Positions 55,232 through 63,676 of a stretch of DNA of 64,000 nucleotides are shown piece after piece. The stretch's first letter is position 1, and every line of letters begins with the position of its first letter. The notes beneath the pieces are model-generated. The model saw only the letters and a program-made list of their open reading frames with translations. It searched no databases and was not told the DNA's origin. Made by a program: the position numbers and the translations under genes. Origin of the DNA: Lachnospiraceae bacterium (GTDB lineage: Bacteria; Bacillota; Clostridia; Lachnospirales; Lachnospiraceae); NCBI GenBank assembly GCA_009911185.1, contig QXWW01000008.1:1-64000 (forward strand), read 5' to 3'.

Positions 55232-55273
55232 GTTATAACATATTTATTAGCACTCGTCAAGTGCGAGTGCTAA
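55232..55273 (-). promoter_or_regulatory. CIRCE operator overlapping the hsp20 promoter
   Basis: TTAGCACTC-N9-GAGTGCTAA at 55247-55273 is a perfect CIRCE element, the binding site of repressor HrcA. The minus-strand promoter TTGACG (complement of 55255-55260), 17 bases, TATAAC (complement of 55232-55237) overlaps it, so binding blocks transcription until heat shock. Confidence 0.96.
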
Positions 55274-55316
55274 TAAATTCTGTGAACTTTTTGTGACGCC
55301 CTTATTTTATGCATTT

Positions 55317-55802
55317 TCAGGAATTTCCATTCTGTTTCTTCTGATCTCTTCTGGCTTTATACAGATTCTCATTCAATTTTCCAACCTCCTTTTTCCCTAT
55401 CATAAACTGTACCACCCAAATCATGATAAAAATTATAACAAAAATCAGAAAATAACTGGCAAGCCCGGCGATACTGTGCTCCATCCAATAGTTGAAGTAA
55501 GCTGCTGGAATCATGAATACAGACAACAGCAAAAAGTAACTTCCTGTCTGTTTCACAATACTCCAGTGATCTATTTCCCAGATAACAGAACCTGCCGCTG
55601 CTCCCATTCCTAAGAGACCACAGAGGAATGCCTGCAGAATTACGGCATTGATCTCACTGCCCATAGCAGAAATAAGTTCTGGTACACAGGGCGCATAATA
55701 TCCATTTGACCAGACAAGGGAGAGAACGATTGTAATCACATATCCCACTGCTATCCCAATTGGAATCCCTGCCAAGCCGCGCATAATTATCTTTTTCTTC
55801 AA
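55317..55802 (-). CDS. DUF3021 family membrane protein
   Basis: A 161-residue protein with four membrane spans: GIPIGIAVGYVITIVLSLVW, the FLCGLLGMGAAAGSVIW region, YFLLLSVFMIPAAYFNYWM and FLIFVIIFIMIWVVQFMIG, then a charged tail. This is DUF3021, commonly encoded beside a LytTR regulator and thought to modulate it. The start is uncertain: TTG at 55802 has GAGGTGG at good spacing; GTG at 55811 would overlap it. It follows the LytTR gene directly. Confidence 0.85.
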   Translation of the reverse strand: MKKKIIMRGLAGIPIGIAVGYVITIVLSLVWSNGYYAPCVPELISAMGSEINAVILQAFLCGLLGMGAAAGSVIWEIDHWSIVKQTGSYFLLLSVFMIPAAYFNYWMEHSIAGLASYFLIFVIIFIMIWVVQFMIGKKEVGKLNENLYKARRDQKKQNGNS

Positions 55803-55812
55803 AATTACCACC

Positions 55813-56253
55813 TCATATTCCTAATATTTTTTTAATCTTGGAAACGTATCTTCTGGAAACATATGTTACCGTACCATTTGACAACTTCACGCAAATCGTT
55901 CCTGTAAAGCTCAAGTCGAAACTGCTGATTTTTCTCAGATTAACTATCTCAGAATTTGAAATACGGACAAACTGGCTGCCTACCAGACGCTGTTCTAAAT
56001 CATACAGCCTGAGCCTGACCACATATTCGCCCTTACCAGTCACGGCAAAAACTTTCCCTGAACTCGCATAAATCCGAATCAAATCCTCCGGCTGCAGCAC
56101 CTCAATTTTTCCATCTTTGCTTCCTGAAATGACGCACGGAACATGTTCCGATAATTTACGGATCAGCTCTTCCAAATCCTTTGTCATAGAAGCTGCCGTT
56201 ATCATGATTTTTGGCTCTTTGCACGAACTGTCAATTTTTATTTCAACCTGCAT
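55813..56253 (-). CDS. LytTR-type DNA-binding regulator
   Basis: A 146-residue protein with no receiver domain. The N-terminal part (about 1-45, VEIKIDSSCKEPKIMITAA) is unassigned. LytTR domain about 50-145: EVLQPEDLIRIYASSGKVFAVTGKGEYVVRLRLYDLEQRL and FVRISNSEIVNLRKISSFDL, ending VTYVSRRYVSKIKKILGI. It probably controls a few nearby genes in concert with the DUF3021 membrane protein. ATG at 56253 with AGGAGG upstream; frame to 56307 is not used. Confidence 0.9.
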   Translation of the reverse strand: MQVEIKIDSSCKEPKIMITAASMTKDLEELIRKLSEHVPCVISGSKDGKIEVLQPEDLIRIYASSGKVFAVTGKGEYVVRLRLYDLEQRLVGSQFVRISNSEIVNLRKISSFDLSFTGTICVKLSNGTVTYVSRRYVSKIKKILGI

Positions 56254-56393
56254 TGCTTCCTCCTCTCTGCCTGTTTTTGAACGCAATCTTCCACGTCCTA
56301 ATAACATATTACAGGAAAACCTGCTACCATTTCCATAGATTTTACACAGGCGGTTGATTTAAAGACACAGGTGGTAAGAAAATGACAATTATC

Positions 56394-56591
56394 TCAAATC
56401 TGATACTCCTTATACAGTTTTCTGCGGTATTCCACATTCTCAAGCCCCCGCCTGAGATCTGCCAAACGATTGTCCTCTAACCGTTTTTTATTTAACAATC
56501 CTAATCTGTTTTCCCCCTGTTCTATTCCCTTCTCGATTCCAATTTCAAAAATAATGCTGAGTGTACATTTATAAGCGCGCTTATTTTTCAT
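56394..56591 (-). pseudogene. Rpn-type PD-(D/E)xK nuclease/transposase, C-terminal fragment
   Basis: A 65-residue frame whose second half, about EIGIEKGIEQGENRLGLLNKKRLEDNRLADL ... RKLYKEYQI, matches the C-terminal tail of the Rpn family (recombination-promoting nuclease, PD-(D/E)xK). The nuclease core is absent, so it is a truncated remnant. The apparent start codon (complement of 56589-56591) lies within the inverted arm of repeat copy F, so translation is doubtful. Confidence 0.6.
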
Positions 56592-56663
56592 CTTATAGGA
56601 AATACCTTGTTACGTTAATGTGTAAAATTATTTTCCTATAAGATAAAAAACATTTATGCGCAC
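56574..56663 (-). repeat. Dispersed intergenic repeat, copy F
   Basis: Arms ATCTTATAGGAAATA (56590-56604) and TATTTTCCTATAAGAT (56629-56644) form an inverted repeat, with outer GCGCGC and GCGCAC at the edges. The reverse complement matches copy C (GCGCATAAA, TATCTTATAGGAAAATA, ACATTAACG). It forms the start of the nuclease remnant. Confidence 0.75.
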
Positions 56664-56730
56664 GCGGTTCACTATGTAAATACCCAAACATAGATGAAAA
56701 GCCAGTCTCCTGCACTTTGATTTTTCCTTC

Positions 56731-56759
56731 TTTACAAATCTCTTTTTCCATGTTATATT
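56731..56759 (+). promoter_or_regulatory. Promoter of the Ig-like protein gene
   Basis: TTTACA (56731-56736), 17 bases, TATATT (56754-56759), giving a leader of about 90 bases. Confidence 0.6.
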
Positions 56760-56765
56760 AGGAAC

Positions 56766-56857
56766 AGCCACAGATCTGTGGTTTCTGATTTACGGCAGGG
56801 AACGTCAGTTTCCATGAGCCTGCCGGGATTCTTACCCTCCAGAATGGAGGAATTTCA
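56766..56857 (+). promoter_or_regulatory. Leader of three consecutive hairpins, the last covering the ribosome site
   Basis: CCACAGATCTGTGG (56769-56782), CGGCAGG...CCTGCCG (with inner GGAAC/GTTTCC), and CCTCCAGAATGGAGG (56838-56852). The third stem contains the GGAGG ribosome site, so folding would hide it from ribosomes. No known riboswitch class fits what I can see. Confidence 0.5.
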
Positions 56858-57868
56858 ATGTCAAAGAAAAACAAATTTTTACACACGATTCTCACAATGC
56901 TAATCCTTACGTCTATGCTGTTTATTTCTATGGCCCCGCCTGCAAAAGCACATGCGGCCGCAAGCGTCGGATTCGTAATTTTAAATTCCTATTCCAAAAC
57001 GCTGGAAATCGGAGACGAGTTTTATCTTGCCGCATTTACTTCCAACGGTAAAAAGCCGGTGTTTACTTCCAGCAGCAGCAAAGTTGCATCTGTCAACACC
57101 TATGGAAAAATCACGGCTAAAAGAGCCGGTACTGCAAAAATCACGGCCAAAATAAAAAACGGCGAGGCAAGCTGCACCATAAGTGTGAAGGCGACAAAAA
57201 TTCAACTCAGCACAAACCATATCTCTCTGGAGAACGGTTATTCCGCAAAACTAAACGCCACTGCTTCCACCGGGCATACCGTTACCTTCCGCTCTAATAA
57301 GAGCAGTATCGCCACGGTAGACGAACAGGGAGTTATTACAGCAAAAAAACCGGGTACTGCAAAAATCACGGCCTCTGCAGACCATGCGGCCGCAAGCTGC
57401 ACCATTACGGTAAAAAAGCCTACGGTCAGCCTCAGCAGAACTTCCGCTTCCCTCTATCGCACGCAAACTGTCCGTCTGACTGCTAAATCCAGCTCTAAAA
57501 GCACGCCGAAATGGAAAAGCAACAAAAAAAGCGTGGCTGTTGTAGACAACAACGGAACGGTAACCGCCGTAAAAAATGGCACGGCGCTTATCACAGCAAC
57601 CGTAGACGGCGTCAGTAAAAGCTGCGAGATTACGGTAAAGAAACCTGTCGTCACCTTTGAACAAAGCGAGCTTACACTTACCGTGGGAAAGAAAAAGACG
57701 GTAAAAGTATCGGTTTCTTCCGGAAATAAACCTGTCTTCTCAAGTTCTAATACCTGCATCGCTACCGTGGACGAACACGGCACTGTTCTGGCGCATGAAA
57801 AGGGCAAAGCTTATATTTATGCCAAGGAGGACGGCGTAAAAAGCCGTATGCGCATCATCGTAAAATAA
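56858..57868 (+). CDS. Secreted protein with four Ig-like (BIG2-type) repeats
   Basis: A 336-residue exported protein. Signal peptide about 1-33 (FLHTILTMLILTSMLFISM ... AHA). Then four tandem bacterial Ig-like group 2 repeats of about 75 residues, each ending in ITAK..GTAKITA...SCTI-VK: starts near residues 34, 113, 188 and 263. Each repeat has the conserved V-A-T/S-V-D motif and a Gly-rich turn. No sortase signal or anchor is visible, so it may be released or attached noncovalently. Lys-rich, so basic. Probable adhesion or cell-surface role by analogy. Confidence 0.88.
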   Translation: MSKKNKFLHTILTMLILTSMLFISMAPPAKAHAAASVGFVILNSYSKTLEIGDEFYLAAFTSNGKKPVFTSSSSKVASVNTYGKITAKRAGTAKITAKIKNGEASCTISVKATKIQLSTNHISLENGYSAKLNATASTGHTVTFRSNKSSIATVDEQGVITAKKPGTAKITASADHAAASCTITVKKPTVSLSRTSASLYRTQTVRLTAKSSSKSTPKWKSNKKSVAVVDNNGTVTAVKNGTALITATVDGVSKSCEITVKKPVVTFEQSELTLTVGKKKTVKVSVSSGNKPVFSSSNTCIATVDEHGTVLAHEKGKAYIYAKEDGVKSRMRIIVK

Positions 57869-57930
57869 AAGTAAATCGCATTTCTTAAACGAAACATTAA
57901 ACATCCAGGGTAAGAATTTCGGCTGTCAGA

Positions 57931-57982
57931 TACGCCGGCAATGAAATATGAAACGATGCTGCGATATTAATTTGCCGGCGTA
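57931..57982. other. Inverted repeat after the Ig-like gene
   Basis: TACGCCGGCAA (57931-57941) and TTGCCGGCGTA (57972-57982), 11 bp perfect, 30-base loop. No T-run follows. Confidence 0.5.
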
Positions 57983-58017
57983 ATGATCAGTATCTTCAAG
58001 TATTTCATACGCTAAAA

Positions 58018-58070
58018 AGAAAACGCCTCTGTAAGAACTGTACAAACAAACTCTTACAAAGGTGTTTTCT
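58018..58070. terminator. Bidirectional terminator
   Basis: AGAAAACGCCTCTGTAAGA pairs with TCTTACAAAGGTGTTTTCT (19 bp with two non-Watson-Crick positions); T-runs on both sides (TTTTCTTTTTAG on the minus strand). It separates the Ig-like gene (plus) and the beta-propeller gene (minus). Confidence 0.82.
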
Positions 58071-58112
58071 GAACTTAACCGCAAATGGCAGACGGCCTTA
58101 CACTAACAATCT

Positions 58113-60386
58113 CTATGGTTCCAGTTCCCTGGTCCGGCTCTTATCCGTTAAACTGTATTCTTCAATCCGGCCATCCTCTCCTAACAGAAAAAAGCGGTCT
58201 TTGATATAGGTTCCACGAATTGTCCAGCTCCAACGCTCACTGTCGCTGCAGTCAATCTTCAAAATCTGCTGAAATTCTCCATTTTCATAGGAAAACAGTA
58301 AATAGTCGCGTTTGTCCTCTTCCCCATAGCCCTCGGCTGAAAAACCAAAAAGATTCTTCTTCGGGTCAATAAGCACCGCTTTGTAATTGTAGAGCGCATC
58401 CGCATAATCATATTCTGATAGATGAATCTTTGACTGTTCCTTCACGTCCGCCGGATTGGAGATGTCAAACATCGATAGTTTCACTCCCTGCGTTTCTCCT
58501 GTTTCCTCATCCGCTTCCATGCCAATACCTAAAAGCAAATTATCGGAATAAAAATGAAGATATTCTGAAAACCCGCTGATTTTAAGCTCTCCTAAAATTT
58601 TCGGCTCTCTGGGATTGGATAAATCCACGGAAAATAACGGATCCGTCTCCCGGAAGGTAACAAAGTAGCCGGAATCCCCCATAAACCTCGCAGAATAGAT
58701 ACGCTCGTCTTTGGCAAGATTTTCAATTTTCCCCGTCACCTGTAAATTGGCGTCCAGCACATAGAGACTGTTGGTGGTTTCCGATTCCAGACTGTCATAC
58801 CCAAGCACCTCCCCGCTGATATCATCTACAATTTCCTCAATATTGCTATTCTCCACCGTGGTCACCAGGCGCAGGTAATCCTGATATTCATTCATTGCCA
58901 TATCGTCGCGCAGAGTTCCTTTCACTGACCCTTCCGCCGCTTTTTCCATGCGTCCGTCTTTGTAGGAAAAACGAAACAATCGGGTGCTGTCCGTTTGTCT
59001 TCCCTTTTCGCTGTAGGAAGGATATTGGATATCTGCCACATAGATATTGTCGCGGCTTACATAAAATTTATCTGCCGAGGTTACCAATGCCTTCGTATCC
59101 ACAAATTTATCCGGCTGTTCCATATCAACCGACGCCATCACCAGATAGGACGCCGCGTCCGTATTTTCCGGAAGCGTAATTTTATCCTCCGCCATAGGTT
59201 TTCCGTCCAGCATCGGCACATAAGTTTTCAGATTTTCCGCATCCGCCGGCCTGCTGGTTTCACAAGAGGAAAAGAAATACAGATACCCGTCCGATATCCT
59301 GGAGTCCATATATCCCCCCTTTATGGTAAACGTATGGTATTCTCTGGGATCGCTTCGTTTCGCGATATCATAAATGTGAATCCGGCAGTATGCGTACCCT
59401 GATACTATATCGCTCACCTTTGCATCAGCAGCGCTCGTATGTTGAAAAATTTTCTGGAGTCCATCTTTTAAAATCTGTATAAACCCGGAGTCCCGTTGAT
59501 CTTCATATATATATTCTGACTGCTGCATACTGTCTGTTTCCTGGGAACTCTCTGCCCATCCCGGCTCTAAAACCACCAGTTTATCCTTCCAGACATAAAT
59601 ATCCTGAATCATCTGAAAACTGCCAACCCGCGCTGTTTCTGTCAAACCGCCTTTGGTATCTGCAATTCTTACGGTATATTTTTCATCCTTTCGCTGAAGA
59701 ACTGCCTGATATAAATACCTGCCATCATTTTTAATAATATCGGCTTCCTCTACCTCTTCTTCCTGCTGGTTGGTTTTACCATAATCTTCTGTTTCATGTT
59801 CAGAATCCGCATCCATATTTGCAGAATCCGCCGTATCCTCTGCGGATTCCGTAATCATTGCCCCCTCTGCCGTACCGGTATCCTCCGTAGCGGCGTCATC
59901 TGCCACAGCGTCATCCTCTGCATACTCCCGTTTCTCCAGATAAAGATTTTCCTGCTGTTTCCATGTCTTGTCAAACGCCTGGTACAATTTTTCATAAGTA
60001 GTTCCCTCTGCTGCAACTTCCGTGGTGTCAGCAGCCGAATCATTCATTTCCGCCATATCTGCGGTTTTATCCCCGGCAACTTCCAGTTTCCAGTCCATAT
60101 TTTTTCCAACCGCAAAAAGCACAAGCGCCAGACACGCCGCCGCCGCAAAAGATCCGCACCACCAGCCAAAATATTTACTTTTCTTTAAGCCCCTTTGATC
60201 TGCTCCGCCTGCTTCTTCGTCCGTTTCCTTTTCTTTCTTAATCCCTTCAGCGGTCTGCTGTCTTAACCATTCCTCCATCTGCGCCGGCAGCAAACTTTTG
60301 GGAATTTCCTGATCTTTCGCGCTTTCCTCCAGATAATTTCTGATATCCGTTTCGTTCCACTTTTTTTTCATCTCATTCTTACGCAT
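58113..60386 (-). CDS. Membrane-anchored beta-propeller protein, probable partner of the ECF sigma factor
   Basis: A 757-residue protein: cytosolic N-terminal part (about 1-75, charged), one membrane span (about 76-98, YFGWWCGSFAAAACLALVLFAVG), a low-complexity acidic linker rich in Ala/Asp/Thr (to about 210), and a C-terminal beta-propeller domain (about 215-757) of the Beta_propel family (secreted proteins with C-terminal beta-propeller). The repeated motif is like YFVTFRETDPLFSVDLSNPREPKILGELKI. It starts right after the sigma gene (ATG 60386, GGAGG upstream), a pattern seen for anti-sigma sensors. I infer that it holds the sigma factor at the membrane. Confidence 0.82.
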   Translation of the reverse strand: MRKNEMKKKWNETDIRNYLEESAKDQEIPKSLLPAQMEEWLRQQTAEGIKKEKETDEEAGGADQRGLKKSKYFGWWCGSFAAAACLALVLFAVGKNMDWKLEVAGDKTADMAEMNDSAADTTEVAAEGTTYEKLYQAFDKTWKQQENLYLEKREYAEDDAVADDAATEDTGTAEGAMITESAEDTADSANMDADSEHETEDYGKTNQQEEEVEEADIIKNDGRYLYQAVLQRKDEKYTVRIADTKGGLTETARVGSFQMIQDIYVWKDKLVVLEPGWAESSQETDSMQQSEYIYEDQRDSGFIQILKDGLQKIFQHTSAADAKVSDIVSGYAYCRIHIYDIAKRSDPREYHTFTIKGGYMDSRISDGYLYFFSSCETSRPADAENLKTYVPMLDGKPMAEDKITLPENTDAASYLVMASVDMEQPDKFVDTKALVTSADKFYVSRDNIYVADIQYPSYSEKGRQTDSTRLFRFSYKDGRMEKAAEGSVKGTLRDDMAMNEYQDYLRLVTTVENSNIEEIVDDISGEVLGYDSLESETTNSLYVLDANLQVTGKIENLAKDERIYSARFMGDSGYFVTFRETDPLFSVDLSNPREPKILGELKISGFSEYLHFYSDNLLLGIGMEADEETGETQGVKLSMFDISNPADVKEQSKIHLSEYDYADALYNYKAVLIDPKKNLFGFSAEGYGEEDKRDYLLFSYENGEFQQILKIDCSDSERWSWTIRGTYIKDRFFLLGEDGRIEEYSLTDKSRTRELEP

Positions 60387-60388
60387 CC

Positions 60389-60865
60389 TCACACCTCCAA
60401 CCTCTTTCTCATTTTTTGAAGCGCCCTCCGATACCTGGAACGGATGGTACTATGATTCTGCTTCATAATTTCAGCAATTTCCTGGCTGGTATAGCCGCCA
60501 AAGACGGATAAAGCCACAATCAGGCGTTCCTCCTCTTTCAGTTCCCAAAACACCTGTTTTACTGCCGCCGCCATAGCAAAATCTGTCTCCTGGGACAAAG
60601 AACCTTCCCCGGATATGGAAATATTCTGAATATCCTCTTCCCTGCGAAACCAGTCCTTCATTCTCCTCCGGCATCTGTTCACTAAAATCTGCATAATCCA
60701 GGGAGCAAATTTTTCCCTGTCTTTTAATTGATAAAATTTTTCATACGCTGTCAGCACCGCGTCCTGCACTGCATCCTCCGCTTCCTGGCAGTTTCTCATA
60801 TAATATAAAGCGGTTCGGTACATTTGCGGGCAGACCTTCTCATAATACCGCATAAACTCTTCCAT
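60389..60865 (-). CDS. RNA polymerase sigma factor, ECF type
   Basis: A 158-residue sigma-70 family factor with region 2 (about 10-75: YRTALYYMRNCQEAEDAVQDAVLTAYEKFYQLKDREKFAPWIMQILVNRCRRRM) and region 4 (about 105-155: LKEEERLIVALSVFGGYTSQEIAEIMKQNHSTIRSRYRRALQKMRKRL). Lacks regions 1 and 3, as ECF factors do. The downstream beta-propeller gene begins three bases after the stop, so they form an operon. No promoter of its own type was found. Confidence 0.94.
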   Translation of the reverse strand: MEEFMRYYEKVCPQMYRTALYYMRNCQEAEDAVQDAVLTAYEKFYQLKDREKFAPWIMQILVNRCRRRMKDWFRREEDIQNISISGEGSLSQETDFAMAAAVKQVFWELKEEERLIVALSVFGGYTSQEIAEIMKQNHSTIRSRYRRALQKMRKRLEV

Positions 60866-60940
60866 ATGTCCTCAACCTCCCTTGAAATGCATTTCACCTT
60901 TTAAGAGTCCCGTTCTATGTCAAATGTTGCATGATTTGCC

Positions 60941-61008
60941 AAAAAAATCAGCAGAAATTTCCATTCAAAGAAATTCTTCCTTCTAAATAGAAATCTTCCT
61001 GCTGATTT
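60941..61008 (-). terminator. Rho-independent terminator of the chemoreceptor gene
   Basis: AATCAGCAG and CTGCTGATT pair over a roughly 45-base apical region; on the minus strand TTTTTTT follows (complement of 60941-60947). 31 bases after the stop codon. Confidence 0.78.
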
Positions 61009-61038
61009 GATTGCTTTTACAGAATCCCTTCAGGCATG

Positions 61039-62334
61039 TCATCCATTACGGAAATCTGTAATCTTGAATCCGCCGATATGGTCAATCAGCTCTTTTGATA
61101 CTGTCTTGACCTGCTCTGTAGTTTCTTTGCATTCTCCCACTTTCTCTTCAAACGCCTCCATGGCATGAAGGGTTTGCCGGGCGCTTGCCGTATTTTCTTC
61201 TGCCGTCCGTGTCAGCGCAGCCATATCGCCGTCAATAGCTTCCTTCGCTTGCTTCCAGGCTGCCGCCTGCTTCGTAATTTCACAAACTGCACCGCTTACC
61301 TGTTCCATTTCCCGATTCAAAGATGTAAAAATATCTTTTGCCTTAGAAATCTTCTCCGCCTGCCGCTGCAGTGGTGCCGTTACCTTTTTACTAACGTCTG
61401 CACTGACATTTAAGCACTCTGCCAGTTCATTCACAATACCATTGATTTGTTCCAAAGACTCCCGGGAATGATCTGCAAAAGCTTGAATCTCCTTTGCCAC
61501 AAGCGCAAATCCTTTTCCCATTTCACCTGCTTTGGACGCCTCAATGCTTGCATTCAAGGCGAGGAGATTCGTCTGACCGCAGATACCTGAAATAATTTCT
61601 GAAACAGTTTGCATGTGTTTGGCAGACTGATAAACCACATCGCTCTGATGATATCCCTCTAAAGCTGCACCGCCGCTGGTTTCGTTTATAGACGCCAGCT
61701 CATCTATAATCTGTATCGCTGCACCGCCGCATTCTTTCACATGGTCAAAACTTCCAGTAAACGCTTTTACCTGTTTTGCAATCACATCCGCGGCTTCGCT
61801 CATTTCCATAATATGAGAACTGATCTCACCGGTCTGGACGGACTGAGAAATTGTCTTTTCACTGATAGCGTTTACCTCGCTGCTGATCTGTTCCATGGAA
61901 GACGACATTTCCTGAAAAGACTGCGTGAAATCCTCTGATACCTCCCGTAAAGAAGCAGTGGCTGATTTTACGCCAGTAATAATCCGGCCAAAGTTTTCTG
62001 TCATATCATTCATGGAATTTACGATTTCTTCCAGCTCGCCTTCCTGCTCTGCCAGTTTCCCTTCTTTTCCGGCAAGTTTCCCCTCTGCAACCTGATCCAG
62101 GCTTTCTGTAAATCCCCGCAGACGGTCTGCCGTCCGCTTCACCGCAAAAATCATAACTGCCAGAACTGCCAGCAGCATACAAATAAGGCTCACCGTTCCA
62201 CTCACAACGGACATTTTTTCATTTGCCACAATCTGCAGTATCATGGTTGATACAAAGCCGATGAAAAACAATAAAAACACCGGCACAGCGTAGGCTGTCA
62301 GCATTATTTTTCTTCCTTTTTCTGTCTCTTTCAC
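61039..62334 (-). CDS. Methyl-accepting chemotaxis protein-like receptor
   Basis: A 431-residue chemoreceptor with two close membrane spans (about residues 11-35 and 43-65) and almost no sensor domain outside, so sensing is probably in the membrane or cytosol. Then a HAMP-like linker and coiled-coil, and the signalling tip ISGICGQTNLLALNASIEASKAGEMGKGFALVAKEIQAFADHSRESLEQI. The canonical EAARAGE reads EASKAGE. No chemotaxis kinase or flagellar genes are in the window. It could act in a non-flagellar signalling pathway. Confidence 0.9.
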   Translation of the reverse strand: MKETEKGRKIMLTAYAVPVFLLFFIGFVSTMILQIVANEKMSVVSGTVSLICMLLAVLAVMIFAVKRTADRLRGFTESLDQVAEGKLAGKEGKLAEQEGELEEIVNSMNDMTENFGRIITGVKSATASLREVSEDFTQSFQEMSSSMEQISSEVNAISEKTISQSVQTGEISSHIMEMSEAADVIAKQVKAFTGSFDHVKECGGAAIQIIDELASINETSGGAALEGYHQSDVVYQSAKHMQTVSEIISGICGQTNLLALNASIEASKAGEMGKGFALVAKEIQAFADHSRESLEQINGIVNELAECLNVSADVSKKVTAPLQRQAEKISKAKDIFTSLNREMEQVSGAVCEITKQAAAWKQAKEAIDGDMAALTRTAEENTASARQTLHAMEAFEEKVGECKETTEQVKTVSKELIDHIGGFKITDFRNG

Positions 62335-62459
62335 AAAACTTCCTCCTTAGTTCCTTCGCTAAATATGATACCTCCCGAAGACGGCGGGAATGATATTTCA
62401 AACACGCTTTCCCATCTGCTTATAAAGAATATCGGGCTTTTCTGATATAATAACATCAT

Positions 62460-63524
62460 TTACAGGATACAGCCGCCCCCCACTACCAGTTCTCCCTGAT
62501 AAAAAACCACTGCCTGTCCGGGCGTAATGGCCCGCACAGGCTCCATAAATTCACAGAGCGCCTTGTCCGCTTCCACTTTACGGATGACACAGGGTGCGCC
62601 GCTATGGTTGTAGCGGATCTTTGCCGTCACTTGCATTTCGCCTTCCAAATCGGCAACGGACATAAAATTTAACCGCTCCGCCCAGACTTGGTTCCCGAAT
62701 ACTTCTTCATTGCTTCCCAGCACCACCTCGTTGGTCTCCGGACGTATTTCCGTGACAAACACAGGCGTCCCCAGAGCAATTCCCAGCCCTTTGCGCTGTC
62801 CAATCGTGTAATGGGTAATTCCTTTATGGCGTCCCAGAATCCTGCCGTCCCTGGTGACAAAATTCCCCGCCGGAGGCACCCGTTCTCCTGCTTCCCGGTC
62901 AATAAATCCGGCGTAATCCCGATCCGGTATAAAACAGATCTCCTGGCTGTCCGGTTTATTTGCCGTCCGCAGCCCGATTTTCTGTGCTATGGCGCGTATT
63001 TCCTCTTTGGTGTAATCTCCTACCGGCATCAAGGTATGGGCAAGCTGGTCCTGAGTCAGGTTATACAGGGCATACGTCTGGTCTTTTGCTGCCGTCTTGG
63101 AACTGCGCAGTGTATACCTGCCATTATCAAGACGAACAATCCTCGCATAATGCCCGGTAGCGATATAATCCGCGCCAATCTCCATGCTTCGTTTTAGCAG
63201 CGATTCCCATTTGACAAAGCGGTTACAGGCAATACAGGGATTCGGCGTACGCCCCTGCAAATATTCCGCCACAAAATAGTCCATAACATACTTTTTAAAT
63301 TCTTTTCTGAAATTCATCACATAATAAGGAATATCCAGCATATATGCCACCCGTCTGGCATCTTCTACCGCTGACAAGCCGCAGCAGCCATTCTCTTCCT
63401 GCTCTTCCTGCCATATCTGCATAGTAACGCCGATCACTTCGTACCCCTGCTCTTTTAAAAGCCAGGCCGCCACAGAAGAGTCTACGCCGCCGGACATTCC
63501 CACCACTACTTTTTTCTTCTCCAT
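62460..63524 (-). CDS. mnmA: tRNA-specific 2-thiouridylase
   Basis: A 354-residue enzyme that makes the 2-thio group of U34 in tRNA Lys/Glu/Gln. Motifs: [31 protein letters not shown] (PP-loop), the catalytic Cys pair in [13 protein letters not shown] (about 105) and [10 protein letters not shown] (about 200), and GATGHYA-type [10 protein letters not shown]. It uses sulfur relayed from a cysteine desulfurase, and the adjacent nifU-like gene belongs to the same sulfur metabolism. Start at 63524 has AGGGATAATTT upstream. Confidence 0.95.
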   Translation of the reverse strand: MEKKKVVVGMSGGVDSSVAAWLLKEQGYEVIGVTMQIWQEEQEENGCCGLSAVEDARRVAYMLDIPYYVMNFRKEFKKYVMDYFVAEYLQGRTPNPCIACNRFVKWESLLKRSMEIGADYIATGHYARIVRLDNGRYTLRSSKTAAKDQTYALYNLTQDQLAHTLMPVGDYTKEEIRAIAQKIGLRTANKPDSQEICFIPDRDYAGFIDREAGERVPPAGNFVTRDGRILGRHKGITHYTIGQRKGLGIALGTPVFVTEIRPETNEVVLGSNEEVFGNQVWAERLNFMSVADLEGEMQVTAKIRYNHSGAPCVIRKVEADKALCEFMEPVRAITPGQAVVFYQGELVVGGGCIL

Positions 63525-63676
63525 AAATTATCCCTGCTGTTCTTGAAATCTGCTGACTGCCGCATGATATCCGGAAAACCCGCTTGTAGATTGTCCTTCT
63601 GCCGCGTTGGATTTTCCAGCCGCAGCTGGCCGTTAAACTCCCCCTTGCAGATGAACAGATATCTCCTGATTGCGTT

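Noticed and set aside
56766-56857. c-di-GMP riboswitch before the Ig-like gene
   Set aside because: Lacks the GEMM core sequences; only simple hairpins are visible.
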